Shown here one piece after another: positions 8,952 to 19,842 of a DNA stretch of 64,000 nucleotides. Source of the stretch: Betaproteobacteria bacterium (GTDB lineage: Bacteria > Pseudomonadota > Gammaproteobacteria > Burkholderiales > SG8-39); assembly GCA_016713125.1 (NCBI GenBank), contig JADJPT010000016.1:1-64000 (forward strand). Direction: 5' to 3'. Made by a program: the position numbers and the translations under genes. The notes below the pieces were generated by a model that was given only the letters and a program-made list of their open reading frames with translations, did no database searches and was not told the DNA's origin. Numbering within the stretch: position 1 is the first letter of the stretch; each line of letters starts with the position of its first letter.

Positions 8952-9899
8952 TCATCCTTCGCGCGTCCCCATCAGGCCCTTGGGACGGAAGATCAGCATC
9001 AGCACCATCAGCAGGTAGGGCAGCACGGGCGCGGCCTGCGAGAGCTTGACGTTCCACAGCGACCACAGCGGCGTGTCCGGGCCGACCATCCAGCCGAACC
9101 ACGAGAACAGGCCGGCCAGCGACCAGTCCAGCGAGATCGAGAAGTTCTGCAGGCAGCCGATCAGCAGCGAGGCCACGAAGGCGCCGGCCAGCGAACCCAT
9201 GCCGCCGACCACCACGATCACGAACACGATCGGGCCGACCGAGACGGCCATGCCGGGGTCGGTGACAAAGGCCGCGCCGCCGATCACGCCGGCCAGTCCC
9301 GCCAGCGCCGCGCCGCCGCCGAATACCAGCATGAACACGCGCGGCACGTTGTGGCCCAGGGCTTCGACCGTTTCGGGATGGCTCAGCGCCGCCTGGATCA
9401 CCAGGCCGATGCGCGTGCGCGTCAGCGCCAGCCAGATCGACACCAGCATGGCCACCGAGACCAGCATCATGAAGGTGCGGTACATGGGATAGGGCGAGCC
9501 CATGATCTGGAAGATCGGGCCGTCGAGCTCGGGCGGCACGCGGTACTCGAGCGCCGAGCGTCCCCAGATCAGGTGCACGGCCTCCTCGATCAGGTAGGCC
9601 AGGCCGAAGGTGAACAGCAGTTCGGCCACGTGCCCGTGCTTGTGCACCTGGCGCAGGCCGTAGCGTTCGACGGCCATGCCCACCAGGCCGACCAGCAGCG
9701 GCGCGACCACCAGTCCGGCCCAGAATCCGAGCACGGTGCTGACCTGATAGGCGAAATAGGCGCCCAGCATGTAGAAGCTCGCGTGGGCGAAGTTCAGCAC
9801 GCCCATCAGCGAGAACACGATGGTCAGGCCGGAGGACAGCATGAACAGCAGCAGGCCGTAGCTGATGCCGTTCAGCAGCTGGACGAGAAAAAACTCCAC
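8952..9899 (-). CDS. livH: LIV-type ABC transporter permease LivH
   Basis: This 315-residue inner-membrane permease has about eight transmembrane segments. The N-terminus (QLLNGISYGLLLFMLSSGLT) and the VLNFAHASFYMLGAY motif are characteristic of LivH. The gene ends 4 bp before livM, and livG and livF follow, all on the minus strand. The first gene of the set is the broken receptor at 9996-11246, separated by about 96 bp. Confidence 0.94.
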   Translation of the reverse strand: MEFFLVQLLNGISYGLLLFMLSSGLTIVFSLMGVLNFAHASFYMLGAYFAYQVSTVLGFWAGLVVAPLLVGLVGMAVERYGLRQVHKHGHVAELLFTFGLAYLIEEAVHLIWGRSALEYRVPPELDGPIFQIMGSPYPMYRTFMMLVSVAMLVSIWLALTRTRIGLVIQAALSHPETVEALGHNVPRVFMLVFGGGAALAGLAGVIGGAAFVTDPGMAVSVGPIVFVIVVVGGMGSLAGAFVASLLIGCLQNFSISLDWSLAGLFSWFGWMVGPDTPLWSLWNVKLSQAAPVLPYLLMVLMLIFRPKGLMGTREG

Positions 9900-9995
9900 G
9901 CAGTCTCCTTTGTCGTTCCGGCGCGCTTGTCGTATTCGTTATGGCGCGCGTCCGGTGCGCAGACCCGGCGATTGTAGCCGGATGGAGGAATAAGG

Positions 9996-11246
9996 TCAGC
10001 CGGGCGGCGGCGGGCGCTGCATGCGGCACGCGGTCGGCGCGGCCGACACATAGGCGGGCAGGCGGGCCAGGGTGCGCCAGCCCAGCCCGCTGCGCTCGGC
10101 CTCCATGCGCACTTCGCGCGGGCCGCCGTTGGCCGCGCTGCGCTCCAGGCCCGCCACCAGCAGGGGCAGCAGCAACTGGTGGTCCAGCCTGCGCATCTCG
10201 GCTTCGCCGCTGTCGGTGTCGATGCGCAGGCCCTCGAGCGCGTAGGCCACGCGCAGCGGCTCGGCGCTGCCGGCGCGCTGCGCGGCCGCCGCCAGCATGC
10301 GCATCAGCGTGGCGGCGCGCGCGAAGTGGTAGTCGGCGCCGTGCCGGTCGCGAAAACGCGCCGCGGCGCGCAGCGTGGCCGGCGAGGCGGCGTTGGCGTG
10401 CCAGTCGGTGATGTCGCTGACGCGGCCGACCGCGGCCTCGCCCATCGCCGGTACCGCGCCCGGACTGCCCGCGTAGAAGGTGTGGAAGCGCGCCTGCAGG
10501 CCCGCCTCGCGCGCGGCCTTGACCAGCAGGTTCAGGTCGTTGCCCCAGTTGCCGGTCAGCACCGCGTCAGCCTGCGCGGCGCGGATCTTGGCGATGTAGG
10601 GCGCGAAATCGCGCACCTGGCCCATCGGGTGGCGGTCCTCCCCCACCACCTGGATGTCCGGGCGGCGCTCGGCCAGCAGCTGGCGCGCTGCGCGGGCGAA
10701 CTCGTGGCCGAAGGAATAATCCTGCACCACCAGGTAGACGCGCCTGACCGAGGCGTCGCGCGCCAGGTGGGCGGTCAGTGCCTCCATGCGCATGCCGATG
10801 TGCGCGTCGAAGCGGAAATGCCAGAAGCTGCAGCGCGCTTCGGTCAGGGCCGGATCGGTGGCCGCGTAATTCAGGAACAGCACCGCGCGGGCGGGTTCGC
10901 GCTCGTTGTGCCGGTTGATCGCCTCGATCAGCGCGGCCGCCACCGCCGAGCTCTGCCCCTGCACCACGTAGCGCGCGCCGCGGTCGATGGCCTGGCGCAG
11001 CATGGCCAGGCTCTCCTACACGGTGGCCTTGTTGTCGTAGGCCTGCAGTTCCCAGGGGCCGCCGGTGGTGCGCGCGCGGTTGAGCGCCTCGACCTCGTCG
11101 CGAAAGCGCTTGTGGGCGATCTCGCCGGTCAGCGCGAAGGGGCCGGACAGCGGATCGATGAAGGCGATGCGCGTCTGCGCGCGCGCCGCGGGGGCGGCGA
11201 GCAGGGTGCAACAGGCGGACAGCAGGAGAAATGTGCGCAGGTTCAT
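9996..11246 (-). pseudogene. LIV-type ABC transporter receptor, interrupted by an in-frame amber codon
   Basis: This is a periplasmic binding protein of the LivJ/Peripla_BP_6 type. It has a signal peptide (MNLRTFLLLSACCTLLAAPAARA) and TRIAFIDPLSGPFA at the mature start. After KATV a TAG at 11016-11018 interrupts the frame. The intact paralogue at 15194-16486 has Gln at the aligned place (SPQESL), so a single CAG-to-TAG change explains it. Everything after the stop aligns well with the paralogue, for example QDYSFGHEFARAARQLL and ITDWHANA. Full length would be 416 codons. It is the first gene of the livHMGF operon. It may be a true pseudogene replaced by the paralogue, or a base error. Confidence 0.88.
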
Positions 11247-11369
11247 GGGCGGCAGTGTAGCGGTGTGGCCGCTGTTTCGCTGCCGCGCAGGCGCCGGTCG
11301 CGTGCAGCCGCGACGTTCTGGTAACGTTGGGGTACGTCTTCAACCACCAGTTCACACACACTGCACACC

Positions 11370-12026
11370 ATGAACGCTCCCGCCGCCAGCAAACAAGTAC
11401 TGCGCCTGCATGTCGACGGCCTGCCGGCCAAGTCCGTGCTCGAACTGCCGGCCGCACCGCGCTTTTTCTTCGTGCGCGACGGCGACGCCATCGTGCGCTG
11501 CAACGGCGCGGCCGCGGCACTGGGTACGGCCAGCGGCCTGCAGAGCACGCAGGCCTGCCAGGTCGAGGGCGGGGCCGGCGGCGCGACGCTGCTGCGCTGG
11601 GAATTGGTCGATGCCGGCACCCCGGCCTGGGGCGGTCCGGATTCGCGCGAGCTGATCGCGCGCGGTGTCGATCTGCCGGAGGCCGGCGGTTACCTGATGC
11701 GCGCCGATCGCGTCGATTTCCCGCTCGGCGGCATCGCCTATACGCACACCCATCGCGGTCCGGGCATACGCTGCCTGCTGCGCGGCACGATACGCGTGGA
11801 GGCGGCGGGCGAAGTGCACGAGCTCGGCGCGGGCGGGGCCTGGTTCGAGGCCGGCCCGGACCCGGTGCTGGCGATGGCCTCGGCCAGCGAGATCACGGGT
11901 TTCGCGCGGGTCATGATCCTGCCGCGCGCGCTGAAGGGCAGGAGCTCGATCAGCTACGTGAAGCCCGAGGACGCCGACAAGCCCAAGACGCAGAAATACC
12001 AGGTGTTCGCCGACGAGTTCATCTGA
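11370..12026 (+). CDS. Cupin-like hypothetical protein
   Basis: This is a 218-residue soluble protein with no signal peptide. The C-terminal half (about residues 105-185) has a cupin pattern: THTHRGPGIRCLLRG, with two histidines, and a later GAGGAWFEAGPDPVLAM strand. The N-terminal half resembles a second, degenerate beta-barrel (FFFVRDGDAIVRC), so the protein may be a bicupin. It is transcribed divergently from the broken LIV receptor and converges on the TAXI permease. No specific function can be assigned. Confidence 0.75.
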   Translation: MNAPAASKQVLRLHVDGLPAKSVLELPAAPRFFFVRDGDAIVRCNGAAAALGTASGLQSTQACQVEGGAGGATLLRWELVDAGTPAWGGPDSRELIARGVDLPEAGGYLMRADRVDFPLGGIAYTHTHRGPGIRCLLRGTIRVEAAGEVHELGAGGAWFEAGPDPVLAMASASEITGFARVMILPRALKGRSSISYVKPEDADKPKTQKYQVFADEFI

Positions 12027-12065
12027 GCCCGGATTGCGGCGCGCCTGTCGCCCGGACTCAGTTCG

Positions 12066-13976
12066 TCAGATCGGCGCAGCGACCCGGCGCGAGGTTCGCG
12101 CATCGCGCCACAGCCAGGCGCACGAGCAGAACAGCAGCGAGAAAGTGACGATCGAAATGATCAGTCCCGGCAGCATGTTCGCGATGCCCAGCAGCGCAAA
12201 GTAGGCGCGCCAGCCGCCATTCAGCGGGCGGAACAGGTAGCCTGTGATCGCCGCGGCCAGCGCCGCGAAGCCCACCAGGACGTTGATGACGCCCCAGACC
12301 GCATCGGCGGCGTCGCCGGTGAGCAGCAGGCCGGGGTGCAGCACGACCGCGAACGGGATGATGAATCCCGGCGAGGCGAGCAACAGGGCCTTCCAGCCCG
12401 TCGGGCTGGCCTCGGTCTTGGCGATTGCCGCCGCGGCATAGGCAGCCAGCGCCACCGGCGGCGTGACCATCGAAAGTATGGCGAAGTAGAAGATGAAGAA
12501 ATGGGCGACCAGTGCGTCGACCTTGAGCATGACCAGTGCCGGCGCCACCAGGACCGCCGCCATGATGTAGGCCGAGGTCGTCGGCATGCCGCAGCCGAGG
12601 ATCAGCGCGCCAAGCGCCGCCAGCACCAGCATGGCCGGCAGCGAGCCGCCGGACAGCATCACCATCAGCGATGTGAACTTGGTGCCGAGGCCGGAGTAGG
12701 CGATCACTGCGACGATGATGCCGGCAACCGCGCACGGCAAGGCCACGCTGATCGTCCGTTCGGCCGAAACCTGCAGCGCCTGCACGATGGAAATCAGGGG
12801 TGCGCGCGTCGTCTTGCGCATCATGCCCAGAACGATGGTGAGCATGCCGGCCTGCATCGCCGCCTGGTCGACCGGATAGCCTGCCACCACCTGATAACAC
12901 AGCAGCACCAGCGGGATCAGCATGTGCCCGCGCTCGCGCAGGGTGGTGGCGACACGCGGCAATTCGGCGGCATCCACCGAGCCCAGGCCGAGCTTTCGCG
13001 CCTGCAGGTCGACGACGATGATGAGGGCGAAGTAGTAAAGCAGTGACGGGATGATGGCCGCGATCGCGATCTTGCTGTAGGGCGTCTGCAGCATGTCGGC
13101 CATGACGAAGGCGGCGGCGCCCATGACCGGGGGAACGAGCTGGCCGCCGGTCGAGGCCACCGCTTCGACGCTGGCGGCGAAGCGCGAGTCATAGCCCACG
13201 CGTTTCATCAGCGGAATGGTGAAGATGCCGGTGCTCATGACGTTGGCCACGGCGCTGCCGGAGACGCTGCCCATCATTCCGGAGGCGACGACGGCCGCCT
13301 TGGCCGGGCCGCCCACGCGGCGCCCGGTGAGCGCCATGGCCAGATCGATGATCATGCGCCCGCCGCCGAAGACGTCATAGACGGCAGCGAACAGGATGAA
13401 GTAGAACACCACCTCCGTCGACACCCCGGTCGGAACGCCGAACAAGCCGTTGAGGTTGAGGAACTGCACGTCGACGAACTGTTCCAGGCTGTAGAAGTTG
13501 TGGCCCATCGCGCCGGGAATGTAGGGGCCGGCGAAGTGATAGGCGACGAACAGCGCCGCCAGCAGGGTGATGCCCAGACCCATCGCGCGCCGCGAGGCTT
13601 CCGCGAGCAGCGCGATCAGCAGCAGGCCGAACGCCTGGTCGCTGAAGGTCAGCGGGTCGACGCCGGCGATGCGCTCGTTCATCAGCCGCTCTGCGGAGGT
13701 GACGATGTAGATCGCAGGCAGGGCCGCCAGGCCCACCAGCACGTAGTTGAAGGCGCGCATCGCGCCGCTCGCCAGCTTGCCGCGCGTCAGCAGCAGTGCC
13801 AGGGCCACGCCGAAGGAAACGTGACAGGCGCGCTGCGACAGCGTCGAGATCGACGGCCAAAGGTAGAAGGCGAGCTGGAACCCGCTCCACGCCAGGGCCA
13901 CCAGCGGCGTGGGCGCGAGAAAGTCGCACCACCGGATCGCCGGGGCGCTTTCGATTTCGCCGGAAGTGGCGCTCAT
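12066..13976 (-). CDS. TRAP transporter permease, fused DctQM type (TAXI system)
   Basis: This is a 636-residue polytopic inner-membrane protein. The N-terminal four-helix DctQ-like part (to ~residue 150) is fused to the large DctM part, a 4TM/12TM fusion typical of TAXI-TRAP importers. Motifs include GSVSGSAVANVMSTG and GGQLVPPVMGAAAFVMAD in the transport domain. The chosen start (13976, MSATSGEIES) lies 56 bp after the receptor gene; upstream in-frame codons would overlap it. It imports an organic anion using the ion gradient, together with the receptor at 14032-15035. Confidence 0.93.
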   Translation of the reverse strand: MSATSGEIESAPAIRWCDFLAPTPLVALAWSGFQLAFYLWPSISTLSQRACHVSFGVALALLLTRGKLASGAMRAFNYVLVGLAALPAIYIVTSAERLMNERIAGVDPLTFSDQAFGLLLIALLAEASRRAMGLGITLLAALFVAYHFAGPYIPGAMGHNFYSLEQFVDVQFLNLNGLFGVPTGVSTEVVFYFILFAAVYDVFGGGRMIIDLAMALTGRRVGGPAKAAVVASGMMGSVSGSAVANVMSTGIFTIPLMKRVGYDSRFAASVEAVASTGGQLVPPVMGAAAFVMADMLQTPYSKIAIAAIIPSLLYYFALIIVVDLQARKLGLGSVDAAELPRVATTLRERGHMLIPLVLLCYQVVAGYPVDQAAMQAGMLTIVLGMMRKTTRAPLISIVQALQVSAERTISVALPCAVAGIIVAVIAYSGLGTKFTSLMVMLSGGSLPAMLVLAALGALILGCGMPTTSAYIMAAVLVAPALVMLKVDALVAHFFIFYFAILSMVTPPVALAAYAAAAIAKTEASPTGWKALLLASPGFIIPFAVVLHPGLLLTGDAADAVWGVINVLVGFAALAAAITGYLFRPLNGGWRAYFALLGIANMLPGLIISIVTFSLLFCSCAWLWRDARTSRRVAAPI

Positions 13977-14031
13977 GCGGTGCGTCCCGATCGCCGCGTG
14001 GGCGATCGGGCGGAATCCGCTGCGCGGAGTC

Positions 14032-15035
14032 CTATTTGAGCCATCCGCGCTCGCGATAGTACTTGGCGGCACCCGCGTGCAGCGGCAACCCGTTGACTTC
14101 CTCCTTCCATACGCCGCTGGCGCAGTCGAACTTGGCCAGCGCCTTGTGTGCCGCCTGCAGCCGGTCGGTCTTCTCGCAGATGGTCTTCACGACGGTGTAG
14201 GCCATGTTGTCGGTCATCCGCGTGCTGGCGAACAGCGTGGTCGTCGTTCCGGGCAGACGTACGTCCTGCTCCTGATTGGGAAAGGTGCCTTTGGGCATGG
14301 TCGCGATGCTCCAGCCGTATCGCTTGGACATCTCCTCGAGCACCGCCTGCGGCGGCTGCAGGAAGGCGACGGCATGGTTCTGCGCGATCTCGCTGATCGA
14401 AGGATGCCCCGGGTTGGCGACCTGGATGAACAGGTCCGCACTGCGGCTGGCGAAACGGCCCTTGATGGCGTCGAACGAGCCGAATTCGAAGCTGCCGCCG
14501 CGCTGTTTGAGCGCGTCCTCGCCGCTGTTCATCAGCTGCAGCATCTGCAATCCGCCCACCGAGCCGACTCCGCCGCGCGGCAGCAGGACCACCCGCGTGT
14601 TCGGCTTGTCCTTCTGCAGGAACTTGTCCATCGCCGGGCCGGAATCCTTGCCCGCACCGAGCGGTACCAGGTAGTACTGGTCCCATCCGCCGACCAGCGC
14701 GCGCAGGCTGGGAATGGGTTTGTCGAAAGCGACGGTACCCTTCTGCGTCCAGTGACCCACCATGGCCATGCCGAACGCCATGTCGGCCTTGCCCGAATCG
14801 ACCAGACGGGGATTGCCCACCGATCCGGCGATCGGCGGGAATCCACCTTCGAGCCCGGCGGCAGTGTCTGGCGCAGCACTTCGGCCAGGTTCACTGCGTA
14901 TACATACCAGCCCGAGCCCTGCACGAACGAGGCAATGGTCAGGTTGGCGGCTTGCTGGGCCTGCACGCCCGCGCTGGCCGTCAGCGCCGCGCAGGCGAGG
15001 CTGAGCCTCGCAAGTTTGCGGATCGTGGTCTTCAT
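14032..15035 (-). pseudogene. TAXI-family TRAP transporter substrate-binding protein, frameshifted
   Basis: This periplasmic receptor of a TAXI-TRAP importer starts at 15035 behind a GGAGG site. A signal peptide (residues ~1-25) precedes QQAANLTIASFVQGSGWYVYA. The frame changes near 14841. Adding one T in the TT run restores KVDFPPIAGSVGNPRLVDSGKADMAFG, which is typical of the family, and a 334-residue product. The downstream gene is its fused permease. The single one-base lesion in an otherwise well-preserved gene suggests a sequence error. Confidence 0.85.
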
Positions 15036-15139
15036 GTCAACCTCCAGGTTGTGTTTGTGTATGGGCACCGTCTGAAGCGGCACCTCAAGGGCCGATGATA
15101 GCCGCTATCGCGGCGCCGCAACGCAGCGCGGCGGACCAC

Positions 15140-15170
15140 AAAATGAAACGGGGGCCGCAGCCCCCGTTTC
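15140..15170 (-). terminator. Intrinsic terminator of the LIV receptor gene
   Basis: An 11-bp stem (15145-15155 with 15160-15170) closes a 4-nt loop, and on the minus strand it is followed by ATTTTG. It lies 24 bp after the stop of the receptor gene at 15194-16486 and separates it from the TAXI gene. Confidence 0.75.
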
Positions 15171-15193
15171 GATGCTGCCTGCGGCGGTGTCGT

Positions 15194-16486
15194 TCAGGGA
15201 CGCTTCATGCTGCACGAGGTCGGCTGCACGGACGTGTAGCCCTCGAGCCGCGCATCGGTCTTGAAGCCGAGACCGGTGTTCTCGACGTCGTGCCTGACCT
15301 CCTTGGGCCCGCCCTTGGCCGCGGTCTTCACCACGGTCGACAGGTACAGGGGCTGGATCAGCTGGTGGTCCTGCTTGCGCATTTCGACCTCGCCGGTGTC
15401 GCTCTGGAACTTCATGCCTTCGAGGGCCGCCGCGACCTTCTTCGGGTCGTCGGACTTGGCCTCGTCGGCGGCCTTGGCCAGCATCTGCATCAGCGTGCGT
15501 ACGCGCAGGTAGTAGAAATCCACCTTGTATTTCTTCTCGAAATCGATCGAAAACTTCTCGGTCTTGTTCGGGCTGATGTTCTCGTGCCACTCGGTGATCT
15601 GCTTGATGCGCCCCTCGGCGGCCTCGCCCATGCCGGGCAGCGCGCCCAGGCCGCCGCCGTAGTAGGTGTAGAACACCGCGTTCAGGCCGCCGTCCTTGGC
15701 CGCCTTGGCGAGCAGGGTCATGTCGGTGCCCCAGTTGCCGGTGATCACCGTGTCCGCGCCGGCCTGCTTCATCTTGGCGATGTAGGGCGAGAAGTCCTTC
15801 ACCTGGCCCAGCGGATGCAGGTCGTCGCCGACGATCTGGATGTCCGGACGCTTGGCCTTGAGCAGGTCGCGCGCGGCCTTCTTCACGGCGTGGCCGAAGG
15901 AATAGTCCTGGTTGATCAGGTAGACCTTCTTGATGTTCTTGTTCTGCGCCATCCAGGTGGTCAGCGACTCCATCTTCATGTCGCTGTTGGCGTCGAAGCG
16001 GAAGTGCCAGTACGAGCACTTCTCGTTGGTGAACGCGGGATCGACGGCCGCGTAGTTCAGGTAGACGATCTCCTTGCCGGGGTTGCGCTCGTTGTGGCGG
16101 TTCACCGCCTCGATCAGCGCGGCGGCAACCGAAGAGCCGTTGCCCTGCGTGATGTAGCGTATGCCCTGGTCGACCACCCGCTTGAACTGGTTCAGCGATT
16201 CCTGCGGGCTGACCTTGTTGTCGAAGCCGACGATCTCGATCTTCTTGCCGTTGGCCCCGCCTCTGGCATTGATCTCCTCGGCCATGGCCTGGAAGTGCTT
16301 GAGGCCGGCTTCGCCGACGTTGGCGAAGGCGCCCGAGAGCGGGTCGATGTAGGCGATCTTCAGGGTGCCGCCGCCCTTGGCGGGCGCGGCTTTCTTGGCC
16401 TGGGCCCAGGCCCCGGGTGAGGCGAGTGCAAACATCACGGCGGCGCCGACGGCGGCCGCACGCAACCTGTACGAGTTGCCAAGCAT
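15194..16486 (-). CDS. LIV-type ABC transporter substrate-binding protein
   Basis: This is a 430-residue periplasmic receptor (Peripla_BP_6). The start at 16486 follows a GGAGA site and gives a signal peptide ending near AWAQA. The mature protein opens GGTLKIAYIDPLSGAFANVGEAG. Other landmarks are QGNGSSVAAALIEAVNRHNE and INQDYSFGHAVKKAARDLL. It is closely similar along its length to the interrupted receptor at 9996-11246, so it may supply the livHMGF transporter between 6.2 and 9.9 kb. The gene is divergent from the acyl-CoA synthetase. Confidence 0.94.
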   Translation of the reverse strand: MLGNSYRLRAAAVGAAVMFALASPGAWAQAKKAAPAKGGGTLKIAYIDPLSGAFANVGEAGLKHFQAMAEEINARGGANGKKIEIVGFDNKVSPQESLNQFKRVVDQGIRYITQGNGSSVAAALIEAVNRHNERNPGKEIVYLNYAAVDPAFTNEKCSYWHFRFDANSDMKMESLTTWMAQNKNIKKVYLINQDYSFGHAVKKAARDLLKAKRPDIQIVGDDLHPLGQVKDFSPYIAKMKQAGADTVITGNWGTDMTLLAKAAKDGGLNAVFYTYYGGGLGALPGMGEAAEGRIKQITEWHENISPNKTEKFSIDFEKKYKVDFYYLRVRTLMQMLAKAADEAKSDDPKKVAAALEGMKFQSDTGEVEMRKQDHQLIQPLYLSTVVKTAAKGGPKEVRHDVENTGLGFKTDARLEGYTSVQPTSCSMKRP

Positions 16487-16602
16487 GGTGGTCTCCTTTG
16501 TGGGTGGGGCCATGCGTGTTGTCGCGGCGTCCGCAGGTGCCCTGTGCGAGGCATGGTAGTCGCCGTGGGAGCGAGGGTCAAGGCGCGGCCCGTGCCAGGC
16601 GC

Positions 16603-16608
16603 TATACT
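16603..16608 (+). promoter_or_regulatory. Candidate -10 box for the acyl-CoA synthetase
   Basis: TATACT lies 63 bp before the start codon in the divergent intergenic region. No good -35 match sits at the right distance, so an activator may be needed or the call may be wrong. Confidence 0.3.
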
Positions 16609-16671
16609 TTCCGGCACACAGGGTGGCGCACCACCCGAGCGCCGGAAAACCGACTCAATGGAGGAGATGCC

Positions 16672-18321
<1,650 letters not shown>

Positions 18322-18358
18322 CAGCCGGAAGGCTGCGGAGAAGGGGGCTTCGCCCCCT
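18322..18358 (+). terminator. Two consecutive GC-rich hairpins after the acyl-CoA synthetase
   Basis: The hairpin CAGCC-GGAA-GGCTG (18322-18335) begins right after the stop codon. A second stem, AGGGGGC/GCCCCCT (18342-18358), follows. There is no U-tract, so they more likely slow or stabilise the transcript than end it. Confidence 0.4.
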
Positions 18359-18389
18359 CACCCCCCGTCACTTCGACACACGCACGACC

Positions 18390-19157
18390 ATGACCGAGCA
18401 CGTACTGACCCAAACCAGGGATCGCATCGCGCGCATCGAATTGAACCGCGCCGACAAGAAGAACGCGCTGACCGCGGAGATGTACGCGGCCATGGCCGAC
18501 GCCGTGGTGGCGGCGGAAGCCGATGCGCAGGTGCGCGTCACCCTGATCCACGGCAAGCCCGACTGCTTCACCGCCGGCAACGACCTGAAGGATTTCCTCG
18601 AGCGCCCGCCGCACGGCGAGGACTCGCCGGTGTTCCGCTTCCTGCAGGCCATCTCGACGGCACGCAAGCCGCTGATCGCCGCAGTGGCGGGTCCCGCGGT
18701 GGGCATAGGCACGACCATGCTCCTGCACTGCGACCTGGTGTACGCGGCGCCGAATGCGCGCTTCCAGCTGCCTTTCGTGCCCCTCGGTCTGGTGCCCGAG
18801 GCCGGCTCCAGCCTGCTGCTGCCCCGGATCGCGGGCTATCAGCGCGCCGCCGAGCTGCTGCTGCTCGGACGGCCGTTCACGGCCGAGAAGGCCCTGGCGG
18901 CGGGCATCGTGACCGAAGTCATCCCCGAGGGTGAACTCCTCGAGTACGCGCTGGACGCCGCGCTCGGCGTCGCGGCCCTGCCGCCGTCATCGTTGCGCGC
19001 GACTAAGGCGCTGATGAAGGACCGCCAGGCGCAGCCGCTGGCCCAGGCCATGCAGGAAGAGGGCGCGCAGTTCCGCGCCTGCCTGTCCTCGCCGGAGGCC
19101 AGGGAGGCGATGACCGCCTTCCTCGAGAAGCGCAAGCCGGATTTTTCGCGCTTCTGA
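18390..19157 (+). CDS. Enoyl-CoA hydratase/isomerase family protein
   Basis: This is a 255-residue crotonase-fold enzyme. The oxyanion-hole motifs are FTAGNDLKDF (about residue 60) and AGPAVGIGTTMLLHCD (about residue 100). LVPEAGSSLLLPRIAGY shows that one catalytic glutamate is present. The C-terminal FLEKRKPDFSRF is the usual crotonase end. It probably hydrates or isomerises an enoyl-CoA made by the neighbouring synthetase pathway. The exact reaction is not predictable. Confidence 0.92.
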   Translation: MTEHVLTQTRDRIARIELNRADKKNALTAEMYAAMADAVVAAEADAQVRVTLIHGKPDCFTAGNDLKDFLERPPHGEDSPVFRFLQAISTARKPLIAAVAGPAVGIGTTMLLHCDLVYAAPNARFQLPFVPLGLVPEAGSSLLLPRIAGYQRAAELLLLGRPFTAEKALAAGIVTEVIPEGELLEYALDAALGVAALPPSSLRATKALMKDRQAQPLAQAMQEEGAQFRACLSSPEAREAMTAFLEKRKPDFSRF

Positions 19158-19170
19158 CGCGGTGCGCCCG

Positions 19171-19842
19171 ATGCACGCAATCGCGGCGGGCGCGTGTGCG
19201 GTTCTGCTCTGCGGCGTCTGCCACGCGCAGGCGCGCGAGATCGCCGTCGACGTCGGCCACTACCTGGACAGGCCGGGCGTGATCTCCGCCGGCGGCATTC
19301 CCGAGTTCGAGTTCAACCGGCGCCTGGCCCTGCAGGTGCGCGACGCGCTCGAAAGGCGAGGGCACCGGGTGCGCATGATCGGCGAGCGCGGCGACATGCG
19401 CGAGCTGGCGGCGCGTCCGCGTGCGGCGGCAGGCGCCGACCTGTTCGTTTCCATCCATCACGACTCGGTGCGCGAACGCTACCTGCCGGTGGCGCACGAG
19501 TTCTCCGGCTATTCGCTGTTCGTTTCGCGCCAGAATCCGCACCTGGAGCGCGGCCTGGCCTGCGCCTCGGCCATCGGTTCGGCGATGCGCGCCGCCGGCT
19601 TCGCGCCCTCGCTGTACCACGCCGATCCGGAGCGCGGCGGCAACCGGCCGTTCGCGGACCGCGACAACGGCGTGCACTTTTACGACAATCTGGCGGTGGC
19701 GCGCACCGAGGTTCTGCCGGCCCTGCTGTTCGAGGCCGGGGTGATCGTCAACCGCGAGGAGGAGGTGCGCCTCGCGCGCCCCGAGACACAGCAGGCCATC
19801 GCCGCGGCGATCGCCGAAGGAGTGACCAGATGCCTGAACTGA
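19171..19842 (+). CDS. N-acetylmuramoyl-L-alanine amidase (Amidase_3)
   Basis: This is a small periplasmic zinc amidase of 223 residues that cuts the amide bond between peptidoglycan glycan and peptide. A signal peptide ends near CHAQA. Zinc ligands are visible as DVGHYLDRPG (His), PEFEFN (Glu) and SIHHDS (His), and the catalytic Glu lies in LLFEAGVIVNREEE. It lacks an AMIN or LysM domain, so it is a minimal amidase. GTG at 19162 is an alternative start three codons upstream; I chose the ATG because it begins the signal peptide. It overlaps the next gene by 13 bp. Confidence 0.9.
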   Translation: MHAIAAGACAVLLCGVCHAQAREIAVDVGHYLDRPGVISAGGIPEFEFNRRLALQVRDALERRGHRVRMIGERGDMRELAARPRAAAGADLFVSIHHDSVRERYLPVAHEFSGYSLFVSRQNPHLERGLACASAIGSAMRAAGFAPSLYHADPERGGNRPFADRDNGVHFYDNLAVARTEVLPALLFEAGVIVNREEEVRLARPETQQAIAAAIAEGVTRCLN

